This document shows, in pieces, positions 1 to 12,064 of a DNA stretch of 64,000 nt. Both the position numbers and the translations under genes were made by a program. Location of the stretch: NCBI GenBank assembly GCA_900073065.1, contig FJOG01000007.1, forward strand, positions 917,453 through 981,452, written 5' to 3'. How positions within the stretch are numbered: the stretch's first letter is position 1; each line of letters begins with the position of its first letter. The notes below the pieces were generated by a model. That model did no database searches and had not been told where the DNA came from. It saw only the letters and a list, made by a program, of their open reading frames with translations. Source of the DNA: Phialocephala subalpina (taxonomy: Eukaryota; Ascomycota; Leotiomycetes; Helotiales; Mollisiaceae).

Positions 1-372
1 TTTTAAAATAATAATAAAATTATTTCTTTTAATTATAAAAATATATATAAAATATTAAAAAGGAAATAAAAATTATAATTTATATTTTTAAATTTAATAA
101 ATATATATAAATTTTTAATAATTAATAAAAATTCTTTTATTAAATTTTAAAATAATAAAAAAATTTAATTAAATCTTTTTTAATTCTAATAATTTTAACT
201 TTTTTCTTATTTTTTCTTATTTTTTCTTATTTTTTATATATATATATTTCGATATTTTTTTCTTTTTCTTATTATAATTAAAATAATTTTATTATATAAA
301 AAATAAGAAGATTTTGAATTATGATTATAATAATAAAAATATTATTATTATTTAATATTATATACCTAAGAA
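1..372. repeat. AT-rich low-complexity tract
   Basis: Almost pure A/T with no coding potential. It includes a short tandem array near 200-236 with a 10-base unit of T-run plus CTTA. Such tracts are typical of RIP-degraded repeats in filamentous ascomycetes; no family can be named. It ends just past the 3' end of the first gene. Confidence 0.7.
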
Positions 373-2419
373 CTAAGAAATAATAAAGATATCAACTTCC
401 AAAGCTTTTATCCCAGCCTTTATCAATGTACTTCCATTGATCGTCCATCCACTCCCCCAAACAACCTGACTTACCGCATTTGCTGCCCCAGGCAAGCTAA
501 TGCTAACATTTGCCGCCGTATCAACATAATTCTTATTCACCACACTAACCAACATACTACTCCCCATAGTCCAAGCTGCGGCATCAACCCTCTGCAAACC
601 CTTAATCTCAAGTGCTTCCTCAAAACTCCCCAACAAAAAGCTCGAAATTAAAGTCGAGGTCAAGACTTTTGATAATTCGCCAGTAATATTCGCAATCCCC
701 GGTTCGGTCGGATAATCCCACATCGCAATCCCTTTCGCACCATGATTCACAAACAGCATATTCATGACAATCTCTTCATCTTCCGTAGGATATCTTGCCC
801 AGAAAGTTTCGTTTCCAAAAGCTTGAGGGACGCCCCATTGAGGTTTTTGCGGTAGTCCTAGATATGCCTGATAAGATTTATATAAATCCAATCTTTCAGA
901 GACGTCTTCGAAATCCCCAGAACAGTCGTCACACCCACAACATCCGTAAGTGGTGTTACAAACTGTATCATATTGAACTGAGAAGGAAGTGTTTACTGCA
1001 ATTGGGTAGGGGTCTGACATTATGATGTCGGCGCCGGATGTGTAGTTGGCGAAGTAGTAATTGTAGCAGTTTAGGCAGAGGGAGATGGGGTGGTAGGGGT
1101 CGAGGGATTTGATGAGGTCGTATGTTATTTTTGTGGAGTTTAGGGCGTCGACTTGGCCGTCGGGTTCGTCGCCGGTGTACCAGAGGAGCATGGATTTGCG
1201 GGATTTGATTCTGTTTACTTGGGTTTCGACTGAGGACAGGTTCTGGTTTGGTTAGTATGGCGCATTGAATGCCTGGACTCCTTTTGGACGAACCTTGTAT
1301 GTCCATCCTAGAGAATGTTAGAATGTATGCGAGAAAGTGGGAAGCGGGGTAACGTACTCATATCGAACATCAACCAGAGCTCGATGTCATCCATAATGTC
1401 CAGGAACTTGTCAAGTTCGTCAAAGTCAAATGCTTCATTGGCAAGTCCAGCATTGGGAACGATGTGGATGATGTTGTATCCTGATCACAGCGAATCAGTG
1501 CTTCGGTGTGGGGTAGTCGGGGTTCCAGCTACCCACCTTTGTCTTTGAAAACCTGAATATCTGGGAGAGATTAGCTCTTGCGCCCGACACACCTTAACTG
1601 AAGAACTCACTGTCTGTACTCAACTCCAACCATCCATCCCACGAGGTGTAGTAAGTATAGGGGAACAACGGAGTGAAGGCTGTGGAGTTCTTCAAGTAGT
1701 CCTGGACAAGCAGACCGCCATACAAGTTATCAACCTTCACCACACTCCCACCATCTGTTCTCTCAGGAATGTAATACAACTCCGTAGTCGCCGTGTAGAA
1801 CTGAGCACCATCTCCCGATGCTCCAGTAATGACAATCTCATAAGGTTCAATGCGAGGAGTGAGTCCAGACAAGGAGAACCCAAACTCGTTGTTTGTAGTG
1901 TTGACTGTGACATTCGAGCTTGAAATCAAGTCGAGTCCAGATTCCACGACTGAGACATCGATGAAGAGTTTGGTGAACGCACTGGTGATGTTTGTCTGTT
2001 TGTTGAAGGAAGCGTTCGTGTAAGCTGATCCGTGCATGTATGAGATAGGCGCATCTATGACAAAGGAGGCGAACTTTTCGCTGGCAAGATATAGATTGGT
2101 ACGAGGGCGGATGGAAAGATCAAGAAGAGGAGTGGAGGATAGTGCCGGAGCCTCGAGCCATCCACCGGGTTCGAAGCTGCCATTTCTAGCAGATTGTCAG
2201 ACGCGAGTCACGTGTTGGAGACAGTAAAATGTCACTCACGTTGATCTGTAGGCTTTTCCACACCTGATATCTTGGTCAATCACTTGGATAGTATCTATAA
2301 GGGCGCGATACTTACCACACATCCACTCCAGCGGGGTAGCCAAACTCTGCAGCTAGCTCATCGCTGATGGCGAGAGCAAGTCCCACCAGCAATGAGATTG
2401 TCCAAGTAAGACGAAACAT
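373..2419 (-). CDS. secreted TIM-barrel glycoside hydrolase-like protein
   Basis: Multi-exon gene read right to left. The first exon starts MFRLTWTISLLVGLALA, a clear signal peptide, followed by a VDVWCGKAY segment split by the first intron (donor at 2315). Exons then cover about 2187-1608 (beta-rich N-terminal part), about 1555-1532, 1480-1361 (NIIHIVPNAG, FDELDKFLDIM), about 1310-1297, and 1240-373. The last exon carries LLWYTGDEPDG, whose acidic residues look like a barrel-end catalytic site, then AMWDYPTEPG and a small C-terminal beta domain. Similar fungal proteins are usually annotated as glycoside hydrolase superfamily members of unknown substrate. It is secreted, probably acting on polysaccharide outside the cell, and shares a promoter region with a divergent fucosidase. 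Small internal exons are my best splice reading. Confidence 0.7.
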
Positions 2420-3392
2420 TATGGCCATCTTATAAATTTGACGATAGCTGAAGGACCCAAATCAAAACCACTTTGGTAAGATGGGATCTCCTCATATACA
2501 CTCGTTCTCGGGGAAGTGTGGAGAAGCTCATATGGGAAATGGCCCTCGGTGTTGGTAACGTAGCATCCTTGAGATGCATTCGAACGCAAGCAGGCGGAGA
2601 TCAACAAGAAGGGTCCTTGACAGCGCTGGGACTAGGAAGAAATGGGTAGGCACGTAGATGGATCTGCGAGCGCTCGTATCAACATCGGTATAGTTGCAAC
2701 AAATACCGAGGGGTCCTCGCACTCGCGGATTTGAGGCTGATATGAGCCACTTGAAGCATGGCTGCATGATGCTGCTGAGACTGATTGGAGAGTGATTAAT
2801 CCTTCGAGATCTGGAGAATTTCGCTGGAAAATCCCCATCTCTTGTCCGGATGCTCGTCGCTTTCAATGCGCGGCATACAGTCAGTAGGTGGGATGTTGTA
2901 TGCAGGAACAATGACCGAAGCCTGCAGATATCGAAGTGAGAGAGGGGTAAAACAATAGAGCATGGATGTGTGGGCGGTGGTGGACGCCTACTGTGGCTTC
3001 GGCAGTGGAGAAGAGCTCCCCGAGAACAACAAGACCTCCCAACCTCTCACATCAACATATTTGGTGAAGCAAAACTCACTCTGGATATCGAGTCCGACTC
3101 AATCTGCCAGGGCAATGCGAATCTGCCAGGATGCTATCGGACCCTCGGGTATCAATCTCCAAGAATGGGATGATTGTCGATGCTACCATGCGTCGACGTT
3201 ACCAATATCCTGGGGCTGGAAGCAAGCTTTGCGACGCGGTCAACCTTGATAGCTGCGACAACTCCAGCGGTGGCATCGGATGAACTGATATGGATAGTTG
3301 CCATGTTCAATTGGAGATAGGTAGGTCCTCTCATAAGGTTATGTCGTCCCTGTTTCCTTTCGTCCCAAGCATTGCTTGAATCAGCCTCAATC
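2420..3392. promoter_or_regulatory. divergent intergenic region between two secreted hydrolases
   Basis: About 970 bases separate the starts of the TIM-barrel hydrolase (minus) and the fucosidase (plus). No convincing gene is visible; the small open frames here have no signal peptide, splice pattern or recognisable domain. It must hold both promoters and might allow shared regulation. Confidence 0.5.
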
Positions 3393-5906
3393 ATGGGACG
3401 CTTTGCTCTTGGTCTAGTAGCAGTAGCTGCAGTGGTGACAGCTGCACCTAGTCGGCGATGGGACAATTCGACGTCTGCTGCGAAGGTATGAATCCCCTCA
3501 AGCTCGTGAGAATCAAGCTGACAAGGCGTAGCAAATGGTCCAGGTCCCTCTCGATGCCTACTTCAACAATAGAGGCTTCAGTCTTGTCCCTGGCGAAGCC
3601 AATTTCGATCAATTGAACAACTCCTACCCTGCAGCGAATCTGCCAACCGGATCCTACACCTCGACCAAGACGAACATCACATACCTCTTCCCGGGGTATC
3701 AAGTAAACGGGAGCGACAATGTGGTCATGTCAGGGCAGCAGGTTGATGTGCCTGAAGCATCATATTTCAGTCTGCAGATGCTCGTCTCGACTGAATCTGC
3801 TGGTACATCTGGGAACATGACATTCGAGTACACGGACGGAACATCTACTCTTGCGGAAGTTCGGACAAATCCATACTCGTCATTCTTGTCGATTCTAAAA
3901 GGAGAGATTGTCATGCCTTCATACTTCACGATCAATACCACGAATTTCAACACCTCTCACATTTTCGAGTACGTTGGTCCTTTAGATCCTAGCAAGACCC
4001 TGTCTTCTATCATTCTACCTGATACATCAAACGATACAGCCAGGATCCATCTGTTCTCCATGTCCTTGTACAAGCAAACCGGGGTGCAAATTCAATTCCT
4101 TCGTCCAACCCAAAAGCACGACATCGAGCGTGTCCAGACTGTGGAGGTAGTGGTCGACAACGCTGGACCCGACTGGATTTCTAGCGCCGGTGTGGAAGTC
4201 TCCATCTCTGGTCCAGGCATCGAAACGATCACCCCAGGATACATCAAGCGAATGCGCCCAGGAGATCAGAAGAAAGTCAATGTCGGAATCATTGGGTGCG
4301 GGAATGTAACTGCAACAGTCCATCTGACAGGTTCTTTAAACGCAACTTATGCCATCGAGAATGTCAAGTTTGGTCTCGAGGAATATACTTCAGACTTATC
4401 GAGCTTGTCGAATCACGAAAGTCCAGAATGGTTCAATGATGCCAAATATGGAATCTTTATTCATTGGGGTCCTTATTGTGTTCCTGGATGGGGCAATTCC
4501 ACACCTTGGGAGATTTATGCTGAGTGGTACTGGTGGTATGGACACCACCGCAATGCTGATAAGGCTGATGTCTATGATCATCAATTGGACACCTACGGCC
4601 CAGACGTCGTCTATGACGACTTTTTCTCCAATTTCACAGCTGAGAACTGGGACGCGAAATCTTGGGTAGACCTGATCGCAGATGCTGGAGCTCAATACTT
4701 TGTGCTGACTACGAAGCATCACGATGGATTCGCTATGTTCGATTCGAAGGAGACCACACATCGCAACTCTCTTCATTATGGTCCCAAAAGAGATATCCTC
4801 GGGGAGCTCTTTGCTGCTGCGAAGGAGTACCAACCTCAACTGAAGCGAGGAACATATTTCAGTTTGCCTGAATGGGTGAGTCTCGCGCATTAGTTCAATG
4901 GAATGATACTGATAGTGTTAAGTTTAATCCACTGTTTGGTCCCTACGGCTTCTCTCAGACCAGCGACCCAGCAAGTACCTCATGGCCAGGAATCATTGCG
5001 ACGAATCCTTACACTGGGCTCGAGGAACCATATACCGGAGCCTTGCCTCAGAACGACTTCATCGCGGATCTGATGATACCTCAAATGGAGATTCTGGCTT
5101 ATGACTACGAGACTGACATAATGTGGTGCGAGTGAGTATTTTGGCATCAACAGAACAAGGATGACACGCTAACAACTTCCAGCTGTGGTGCTGCCAACAA
5201 CACAGCTGAATTCGCGGCTGCATGGTTCAACCAAGCCGAATCTCAAGGTCGCGAAGTCACTATGAACAATCGTTGCGGCATCGTGGCAGGCGCCGATTTC
5301 GATACCCCCGAATACAGCACATTCTCCTCCGTGTCTGAACGCAAATGGGAGAGTAACCAAGGTCTTGATCCTTATTCATACGGCTACAATCGCGCCACGC
5401 CGTCGACTCTATATATGAACGCTTCGACGATTGTATCTACGCTTGTGGATATGGTTAGCAAGAATGGAAACTTGTTGTTGGATTTTGGTCCGATGGCTGA
5501 CGGCACGATTGATGCGACTGAGGTTGCGCATTTGCTTGAAGCTGGACTGTGGATTAAGGCCAATGCTGAGGCTATTTTCAATACGACATACTAGCATGCT
5601 CCCCTTCTCTCATCGTAAAGATATTTCTGACCTGTATACAGTTTCATCTCGGCAGAAGTCGACGATGTCCGCTTCACCCAGACCGAAGACGCTTTCTACA
5701 TTCTCTCCCTCTCGGAACCCGGCGAGATATTCGTCGTAAATGCGAACCTACCAATTATAGAAGGAGACAGTATTTCTATGATCGGAGCTGGAAATGGAAC
5801 AAAGCTGGGCTGGACATTTGAAAATGAGAGTTTGAGTATCAGTGTTCCTTCAGCTTTGGCTGCTGCTGGATATTATTGCTGGGTGTTCAAGATCGAATAT
5901 GCATAA
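3393..5906 (+). CDS. secreted alpha-L-fucosidase (GH29)
   Basis: Removes terminal alpha-L-fucose from glycans such as xyloglucan or glycoproteins, outside the cell. Exon 1 (3393-3485) encodes a signal peptide, MGRFALGLVAVAAVVTAAP. Introns lie at 3486-3531, 4876-4922, 5132-5182 and 5594-5641. About 290 residues of N-terminal beta-rich region precede the GH29 barrel, which begins at WFNDAKYGIFIHWGPYCVPG and continues through FVLTTKHHDGFAMFDS. The family nucleophile Asp lies in IMWCDCG; its codon is split by the third intron. The open frame seems to stop at 5592-5594, but that TAG lies at a GC donor. Removing a GC-AG intron joins NTTY to YFISAEVDDVRFTQTEDAF and adds the expected C-terminal beta domain, ending GYYCWVFKIEYA. 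Its neighbour on the left is another secreted hydrolase. Confidence 0.88.
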
Positions 5907-6142
5907 ATGCGAAGAGGTTCATCAATGTCAGAAATGCGATCTTCCATAAATGGATAGCAGGGCGGTCTTGGTATGACCAGATGCGAGCAGGCCAATGCTG
6001 TGGTAGTTCCACGCTGACGTGAGGTCGGCAGCCCACTGTGAAGTCATTCGCTTACCAATACAGTCTAACCCCTGAATATTATCATACTGTAGCTCCCGAA
6101 TTTCCCTTGATCTACACATGCACATATGCTCTGTTTGCCCAT
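5907..6142. other. intergenic, no gene seen
   Basis: Three-prime flank of the fucosidase gene up to the inverted-repeat copy that opens the island. No coding sequence or RNA gene is apparent. Confidence 0.5.
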
Positions 6143-6144
6143 TA

Positions 6145-6288
6145 CAGTCGCTTGCAAAATCGGCTTCGCTCCTTTTCGCTTAAAAAAAAAAGTGAGCACA
6201 GACCACCTCGGCCATTTTAGCGCTAGCGCCGTAGCTCCTTTGTCATCCCGTGTACTCTGGAGTACCTTGGGCAACCTCATTAAAGGTT
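6145..6288 (-). repeat. left inverted-repeat copy
   Basis: Its reverse complement matches 17272-17430 over nearly the whole length with small indels. Shared blocks include AACCTTTAAT, GATGACAAAGGAGCTA, GAGGTGGTCTGTGCTCAC and GAAGCCGATTTTGCAAGCG. The copy has no opposite terminal repeat of its own, so it does not look like a self-contained MITE. Confidence 0.8.
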
Positions 6289-6551
6289 ATTATAATCTTA
6301 CTATATATTATACTATAATTGTATACTATAATTGTAATGTAATAAGTAGTGGCTAAAGGAGAGATATAGATCTTGGATATAAACTGGTTATAATATTATA
6401 TCGCATGAATAGTTGAAGCCCTTTATAAAATTCTCAGTGTAGTTTCGAGAACATTCGGTAGTAATATTCAATAGTATATAAACATTAGCTCCTTTAGGAC
6501 CCTTTCTATCGAAGTTATTAAAATATATATATAGTTTGTAAACAAGAGTAG
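6289..6551. other. AT-rich spacer
   Basis: AT-rich DNA with short direct repeats of the type TATACTATAATTGTA, between the left inverted repeat and the receptor's reading frame. No gene seen. Confidence 0.5.
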
Positions 6552-8063
6552 CTACTTTAGAAGAGACTTATTAAATAAGAAGTTAATTATTAAAACCCGA
6601 CCTAACGGGCAGCCGATGACGACAGTGCTTGGCGCGACGGCCGAACATGATGGCCGGTACTCTGATGGTAGCCAAAGTATATTCTGACTATTCCACGTGA
6701 TCCAGGCCCGATTAGCATTTAAGCCATAGCCGTGATATCCAGGTTCTTCCAAAGCTGTTACAGCCAGCGCTGTATTTGAATCGGACGATATATCCCATAA
6801 GATAGTGCCTATATCAGTTAGAAGATATGAACCGGTAGTATCGAACGCTACATTATAGACTGTCTGGCCAATGTCAAGCGTCTTGAGGCAAGCGCCGCTG
6901 CGAGCATCCCAGAGCTTGATCGTCTTATCGTCAGACCCGGAAACTACTTGCGTGCCGTTATGTGAGAAAGCGACTGAGCTGACCGAGAAGCTGTGGCCCT
7001 CGAGCGTTTTAAGACAGGCGCCGCTGCAAGCATCCCAGAGCTTAATCGTCTCATCGTAGGACCCGGAAACTACCTGCGTGCCGTCATGCGAGAAGGCGAC
7101 TGAGCTAACCCAATCGCTGTGGCCCTCGAGCGTCTCGAGGCAAGCGCCGCTGCGAGTATCCCAGAGCTTGATCGTCTTATCGTCGGACCCGGAAACTACC
7201 TGCGTGCAATCATGCGAGAAAGCGACTGAGCTGACCGAATCGCTGTGGCCCTCGAGCGTCTCGAGGCAGGCGCCGCTGCGAGCATCCCAAAGCTTGATCG
7301 TCTTATCCCAGGACCCGGAAACTACTTGCGTGCCGTTATACGAGAAGGCAACTGAGCTGACTGAGGAGCTATGGCCCTCGAGCGTCTCGAAGCAGGCGCC
7401 GCTGCGAGCATCCCAAAGCTTAATCGTCTCATCGTAAGACCCGGAAACTACCTGCGTGCTATTATGCGAGAAGGCGATTGAGCTGACCCAATCGCTATGG
7501 CCCTCGAGCATCTTAAGGCAAGCGCCGCTGCGAGTATCCCAGAGCTTAATCGTCTTATCCCAGGACCCGGAAACTACTTGCGCGCCGTCATGCGAGAAAG
7601 CGACTAAGCTGACCGAATCGCTATGGCCCTCGAGCGTCTCGAGGCAGGCGCCGCTACGAGTATCCCAGAGCTTGATCGTCTTATCGCCGGACCCGGAAAC
7701 TACCTGCGTGCTATTATGCGAGAAGGCAACTGAGCTGATTGAATTACTGTGGCCCTCGAGCGTCTCAAAGCAGGCGCCGCTACGAGTATCCCAGAGCTTA
7801 ATCGTCTTATCCCAGGACCCGGAAGCTACCTGCGTGCTATTATGCGAGAAGGCGATTGAACTGACAAAAGAGCTATGGCCCTCGAGCGTTTTAAAACAGG
7901 CGCCGCTGCGAGCATCCCAGAGCTTAATCGTCTTATCGCCGGACCCGGAAACTATTTGTGTGCCGTTATGCGAGAAGGCGACTGAACTAACCGAATTACT
8001 ATGGCCCTCGAGCGTCTTAAGGCAAGCGCCGCTGCGAGCATCCCAGAGCTTGATCGTCTTATC
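6552..8063 (-). pseudogene. WD40 part of the NACHT receptor cut off by a nonsense codon
   Basis: This continues the receptor gene in the same frame beyond TAG at 8064-8066. It holds the rest of WD40 repeat 3, repeats 4-12 of 42 residues each (core pattern TLEGHS, VSSVAFSH, TQVVSGS, DKTIKLWD, SGAC), a degenerate thirteenth unit, and a tail of about 80 residues to a stop at 6552. No other stop or frameshift was found, so one base change separates it from a complete gene. At the equivalent position other repeats have Trp, Asp, Gly or Tyr; a TGG-to-TAG change is the simplest origin and fits a C-to-T event on the other strand. Confidence 0.75.
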
Positions 8064-10998
8064 CTAGGACCCGGAAACTACTTGCGTGCTATTATGCGAG
8101 AAGGCGACTGAGCTGACTGAATTACTGTGGCCCTCGAGCGTCTCAAAGCAAGCGCCGCTGCAAGTATCCCAAAGCTTGATCGTTTTATCGTCAGACCCGG
8201 AAACTACCTGCGTGCCGTCATGCGAGAAAGCGATTGAGCTAACCCAATTGCTGTGGCCCTCGAGCGTCTCGAGGCAAGCGCCGCTGCGAGTATCCCAGAG
8301 CTTGATCGTCTTATCGTCGGACCCGGAAACTACCTGCGTGCAGTCATGCGAGAAGGCGACTGAGCTGACCGAGGAGCTGTGGCCCTCGAGTGTCTTAAGG
8401 CAGGGACTCCAATCATCTTGCATAGCCGGCTTTGTTATAATCCATTCTGGCTCCTCTTGCTTGAATAACTCTCTTACCAGGCTGTGGGTCGGACTGAATA
8501 CGAGTGCTGAAGCGTACACCTGGAGAGGAGTGTTCTCTATTGTCCACTTGTGGTACATAATAAATCGGCGTGCATCTCGAACTAGGTCGATCAATTGTGA
8601 TGCCTCTGCCTTTGTCTAGAGTGATGTTAGAACGTTTCGTAGATAGTAAAATAGTACTACTGATTTAATGCTAACCTGAAGTAAAGCTTCGAGTTTTGCC
8701 ATTACAAGTACCCCATCCGACATGCTTCTGAGAAGGCTAAGAGCCTCGAGCCAGTAAAGATAGCTCCGATGCAGAAACATGTCGACGGATCCACCGTCTT
8801 GGAGGTCGTTCGTCGCGTTCCTGGTGGGATCACAGTCGTGCAGGTGGTCAACCCAGTATACGCACGAATAGCTTGCCGCACTTAGTGGGTCCGGGTCAGG
8901 CCGTTTGACCTTGTCGATTGGGAACCCAGGGAAGTGCAATCCGTATATATCGCGTCGAAGCGTCTTAGACATAATCTCGAGCGATCTCGAGAAGATCTTA
9001 TAGTTCACCTCTGCCATACCAGAAGGAAACACCTTATCACATGCATTTCCAAGCAAATAGTCCTTTGCTGATTGATGAACGAAGTAGAGAGTATGGCCTC
9101 TAAGGGTCAGAAAAGAGCCACAATGCCCGATAATCTCTGCCAAAGATTCGTAGTCATCGGACAGATCCTCAAGCGTCTGGACAAAAGAGGTAAGTTCCGC
9201 CAAGGTAATAGGTCGGAACACAGTCGACATAACGGCGAGGATCTGCCTACAGAGCTCTGCATCGTCCGAATGGCGAATTTGATCCATCATTTGCTGGTAA
9301 AGCGAATCGAGGCCGGGCGGGAATGCCTTCAACTCGCCGAGAACCTTCCATCTTGGAACCTTCTTGAGATCTTGACAGACCAAGGCGACCCAGAGGAACG
9401 TGTCGTGTGCGTTGGAGGATAAGTGGTGTTGAATGGCGTCCCGTGTTTCGTCTTTGTATTTCTTGAGCTGCGCTAATTCATTCACCTTGAAACGAATATA
9501 TTTATCAACAGCAGTGGAGACGGACTCTTTGTTTAGCTCGAGACACAGCCTAACCTTCTGTGTTGCGGTATTAAGATGCTCCTCAATGCTCGGCCTGTTG
9601 CGACCAGAGACGATCAACTTGACGCGCGAAGATACCGATAATTTCCTGATAATAAAATCTAGAAGCAGAGGCAAGTCTGTCACGCATTCGTCAAGCGCGT
9701 CGATAACCAGGTAGGTGTTCTGTAATCTCGGATCCTCTAGGATATTGGCGAGGATCTCAGACAATGCCACCCAGGCATTCACGCCATCGAAGAGCTGTTT
9801 TCCCGCATGATCGTACTTCTTCCGGATGTGTGTGAGGAGAGACGGTTGCTGGTAGGCAAGGAGGTAAATGAGGCCGCGTAGCACGGCCGTGGCACTGTTG
9901 ATGCGCGAATCTGTGGCCTGGCAGAAAAAGAAGGCGAGAAGGTCAGTCTTGCCAATAGATTTCTTCAGCTCGTCGGTGATGCCGCAGAGCAGCATCGTCT
10001 TGCCCTTGCCGGGATCACCTTTGATCCAGAGTAATCGGGTCTGTTCGTCGTGACGCCATCGCAGGAAGTCGACGTGGTCGAGAATCCAGCGGTACGAGTC
10101 TTCCAGCAGACCACCCTTTGTCTGCTCGATGCGCGTCTTGTCGTCGCGAGGATCAGTCGTCCGCAGGTCCTGTAGACAGTTCTGGGGGTCACTTTGATTA
10201 TCTGCCCAGGAAAAGAATCAGTCAGGCACGATTCTTGTCAATCTTCTGTCTTGATTTGAGAACTATGCTTGGACATACTAGAAATGTTGAAAGTCGGATT
10301 GATTGAGTTGCCTAGTTCACACACGTCAAATCGAGACTTGGTCTCACGGAATATTATTCCTTACTCCCAATATTTACCCCAGCAGCATTGTGATTCTGAA
10401 TGAAATCCCTTTGTGCTTTGTTAATAGTCAAGGTACCTGACCCAAAGTTCCCAATATTATCACCACTGCCACTGCTCGTTTGGGTGACACTCCCAGCTTC
10501 GTCTGTCAGAGAGGAAGGCATTTCCTTCATCTCCTTGATCGCTTCTTCAAGCTCCTTGACTTGGGTGCTAGTGGCGGTTCCCTCGAGCTTCTCGCATGCG
10601 ATCACTTGGACGTCCTTCAATATCTCCCCCATCAGACTCTCCACTTTACTGCCTTTCGTAACCGTAGCTACGGCCTTCCTATATCGGTCGTACCACTTGT
10701 CGTCATCTTTCCGAATAACTCTCCGGAATAGTTTATTGAGACTCTCAGCCTTCTCCTCACATGACTCTAGAATGTGTTCCAATGCCTCTTGTTCCGTCTC
10801 GTTGAGCTTTTGTGTCCTCTCTTTGGCGCTGTGGAGGATTTCGTTCACCAGTGGCAGTCGTGCAGCCACCTGGCGAAATGCTTCTGGCTGGCCTTTCGCG
10901 TCTTTGGCGGCGTTATATACCGTTTTGGTTGCTTCGATGATTGAGATCACGCCTGAAATGAGGCCAACGACAGTCCCAGCCTCGATGACGCCGGTCAT
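8064..10998 (-). CDS. NACHT-WD40 STAND receptor (NLR-like), truncated at WD40 repeat 3
   Basis: A fungal NLR of the class that triggers self/non-self recognition and cell death. Exons: 10998-10365, 10201-8676, 8615-8064; the joined frame is exact (720 codons before exon 3) and gives 903 residues. Residues 1 to about 150 form a helical N-terminal domain resembling SesA-type death-effector domains. Next comes a Gly/Asn-rich segment (GSGDNIGNFGSGTLTIN) reminiscent of prion-like motifs found at this place in other fungal NLRs. The NACHT domain has Walker A GDPGKGKT (about 273-280) and Walker B LVIDALDEC (about 376). A helical winged region follows, and WD40 repeats start near residue 792. The TAG at 8064 ends the protein in the third of twelve repeats. 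The product could still act, or the gene may be freshly dead. It lies inside the inverted-repeat island. Confidence 0.85.
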
Positions 10999-11318
10999 GA
11001 TGAGCTGGCGGCTTTGGTAGGCGTATATTGGGCGGTCAAAGTGCTAGAACAACTTGTGAGTATTTGACAACGCGGCGATAAGTCGGCTCGTGAACTTACG
11101 TAACCGGGCGTGCTGCCGGATGAGATTCAGGATGCGCTGTTGAGTGCCCAGAGCGTTTGCGAAGGAGTGATGGTGGGGTTCATGGCAAAGAGCCCCTCTT
11201 GCAGCCTGGCTCCCAGCTCTGACGCATTGGCCACGTGGCCACATGAACAGAGCCGCAACACTCTGCGACGTCGTTCCACGACTTGGCTATCTTGCCAATC
11301 AGCTCTAGATAACCCACA
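10999..11318. other. region upstream of the NACHT receptor
   Basis: Normal base composition with short overlapping frames on both strands and none recognisable. It should contain the receptor promoter on the minus strand. The start of a transposase fragment on the plus strand follows directly. Confidence 0.4.
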
Positions 11319-11618
11319 ATGGCGCCGAATCTTGCACTGTCCCAGCATGAGCAGATTCGAGATATGATTATTAGCAAATTCGCTAACCCTACAATTGCCA
11401 GAACTGTCCGTTGCAGCACCCGCTCCGTCCAGACGATACGATCGAACCTACGATGCTTTGGAACCACCAAAGCGCCCCCGAACGGGGTCGGACGGCGCAG
11501 AACAATCACGCCTCCCATGCTAAGCGCATTACTTAAGCAACTCATCGAGAAACCCGAACTATACTAAGACGAGATGGCCATCTTTCTCTACGATGAGTTC
11601 GACGTTCTGGTTACAATA
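11319..11618 (+). pseudogene. 5' fragment of a Tc1/mariner-type transposase
   Basis: The frame opens with MAPNLALSQHEQIRDMIISK and runs through a helix-turn-helix of the paired-like type (CSTRSVQTIRSNLRCFG) and the proline/arginine linker KAPPNGVGRRRTITPPML. This matches the DNA-binding half of fungal Tc1/mariner (DDE superfamily) transposases. A TAA at 11565-11567 interrupts the phrase after KPELY; the frame then continues about 17 codons (EMAIFLYDEFDVLV) and dissolves into AT-rich DNA. The DDE catalytic domain is absent. It is a dead remnant, perhaps of the element that shaped this island. Confidence 0.8.
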
Positions 11619-12064
11619 TAATTCGAAAATTAATATTTTAAATAAGAATTTAAATATTTATAATAATAAAAATAATTCTTACCTAATAAAATTTATCTTT
11701 TCTTATTTTTTTCCTAATATAACCCTATTATTTTCACGTGATATAATTTTGAATATAAGTTAATTTTATTAATTATAAATATATTTATAAAATTAATTTT
11801 TATAAAAATAATAAAAATAATAAATTCAAATTTAATAATATTTTATAATTATTAAATCCTATTCTTGAAATTTAATATATTTTATAATTAAAATATATTA
11901 AATTATTATAATTTTATTTTTAATTAATTATTATTAATTTTATCAAAATTTTATATTATATAAATATTATATTTAAAATCTAAAATTTAAATGACACAGC
12001 GTCAGATTATTTTATTACGCTTAGTATCACCGATATATATACTACTTATACTATAATTATCCAG
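11619..12064. repeat. AT-rich degraded tract
   Basis: Nearly pure A/T, as expected for heavily RIP-mutated DNA. It probably covers the lost rest of the transposase and the lost 5' exons of the collagen-like gene. Nothing readable remains. Confidence 0.6.

Noticed and set aside
2962..3250. Plus frame in the divergent promoter
   Set aside because: No signal peptide, no homology by eye, and it does not splice into the fucosidase in phase.
6871..8619. Several open frames on the plus strand across the WD40 region
   Set aside because: They are antisense shadows of the highly repetitive WD40 coding sequence; their repetition simply mirrors it.
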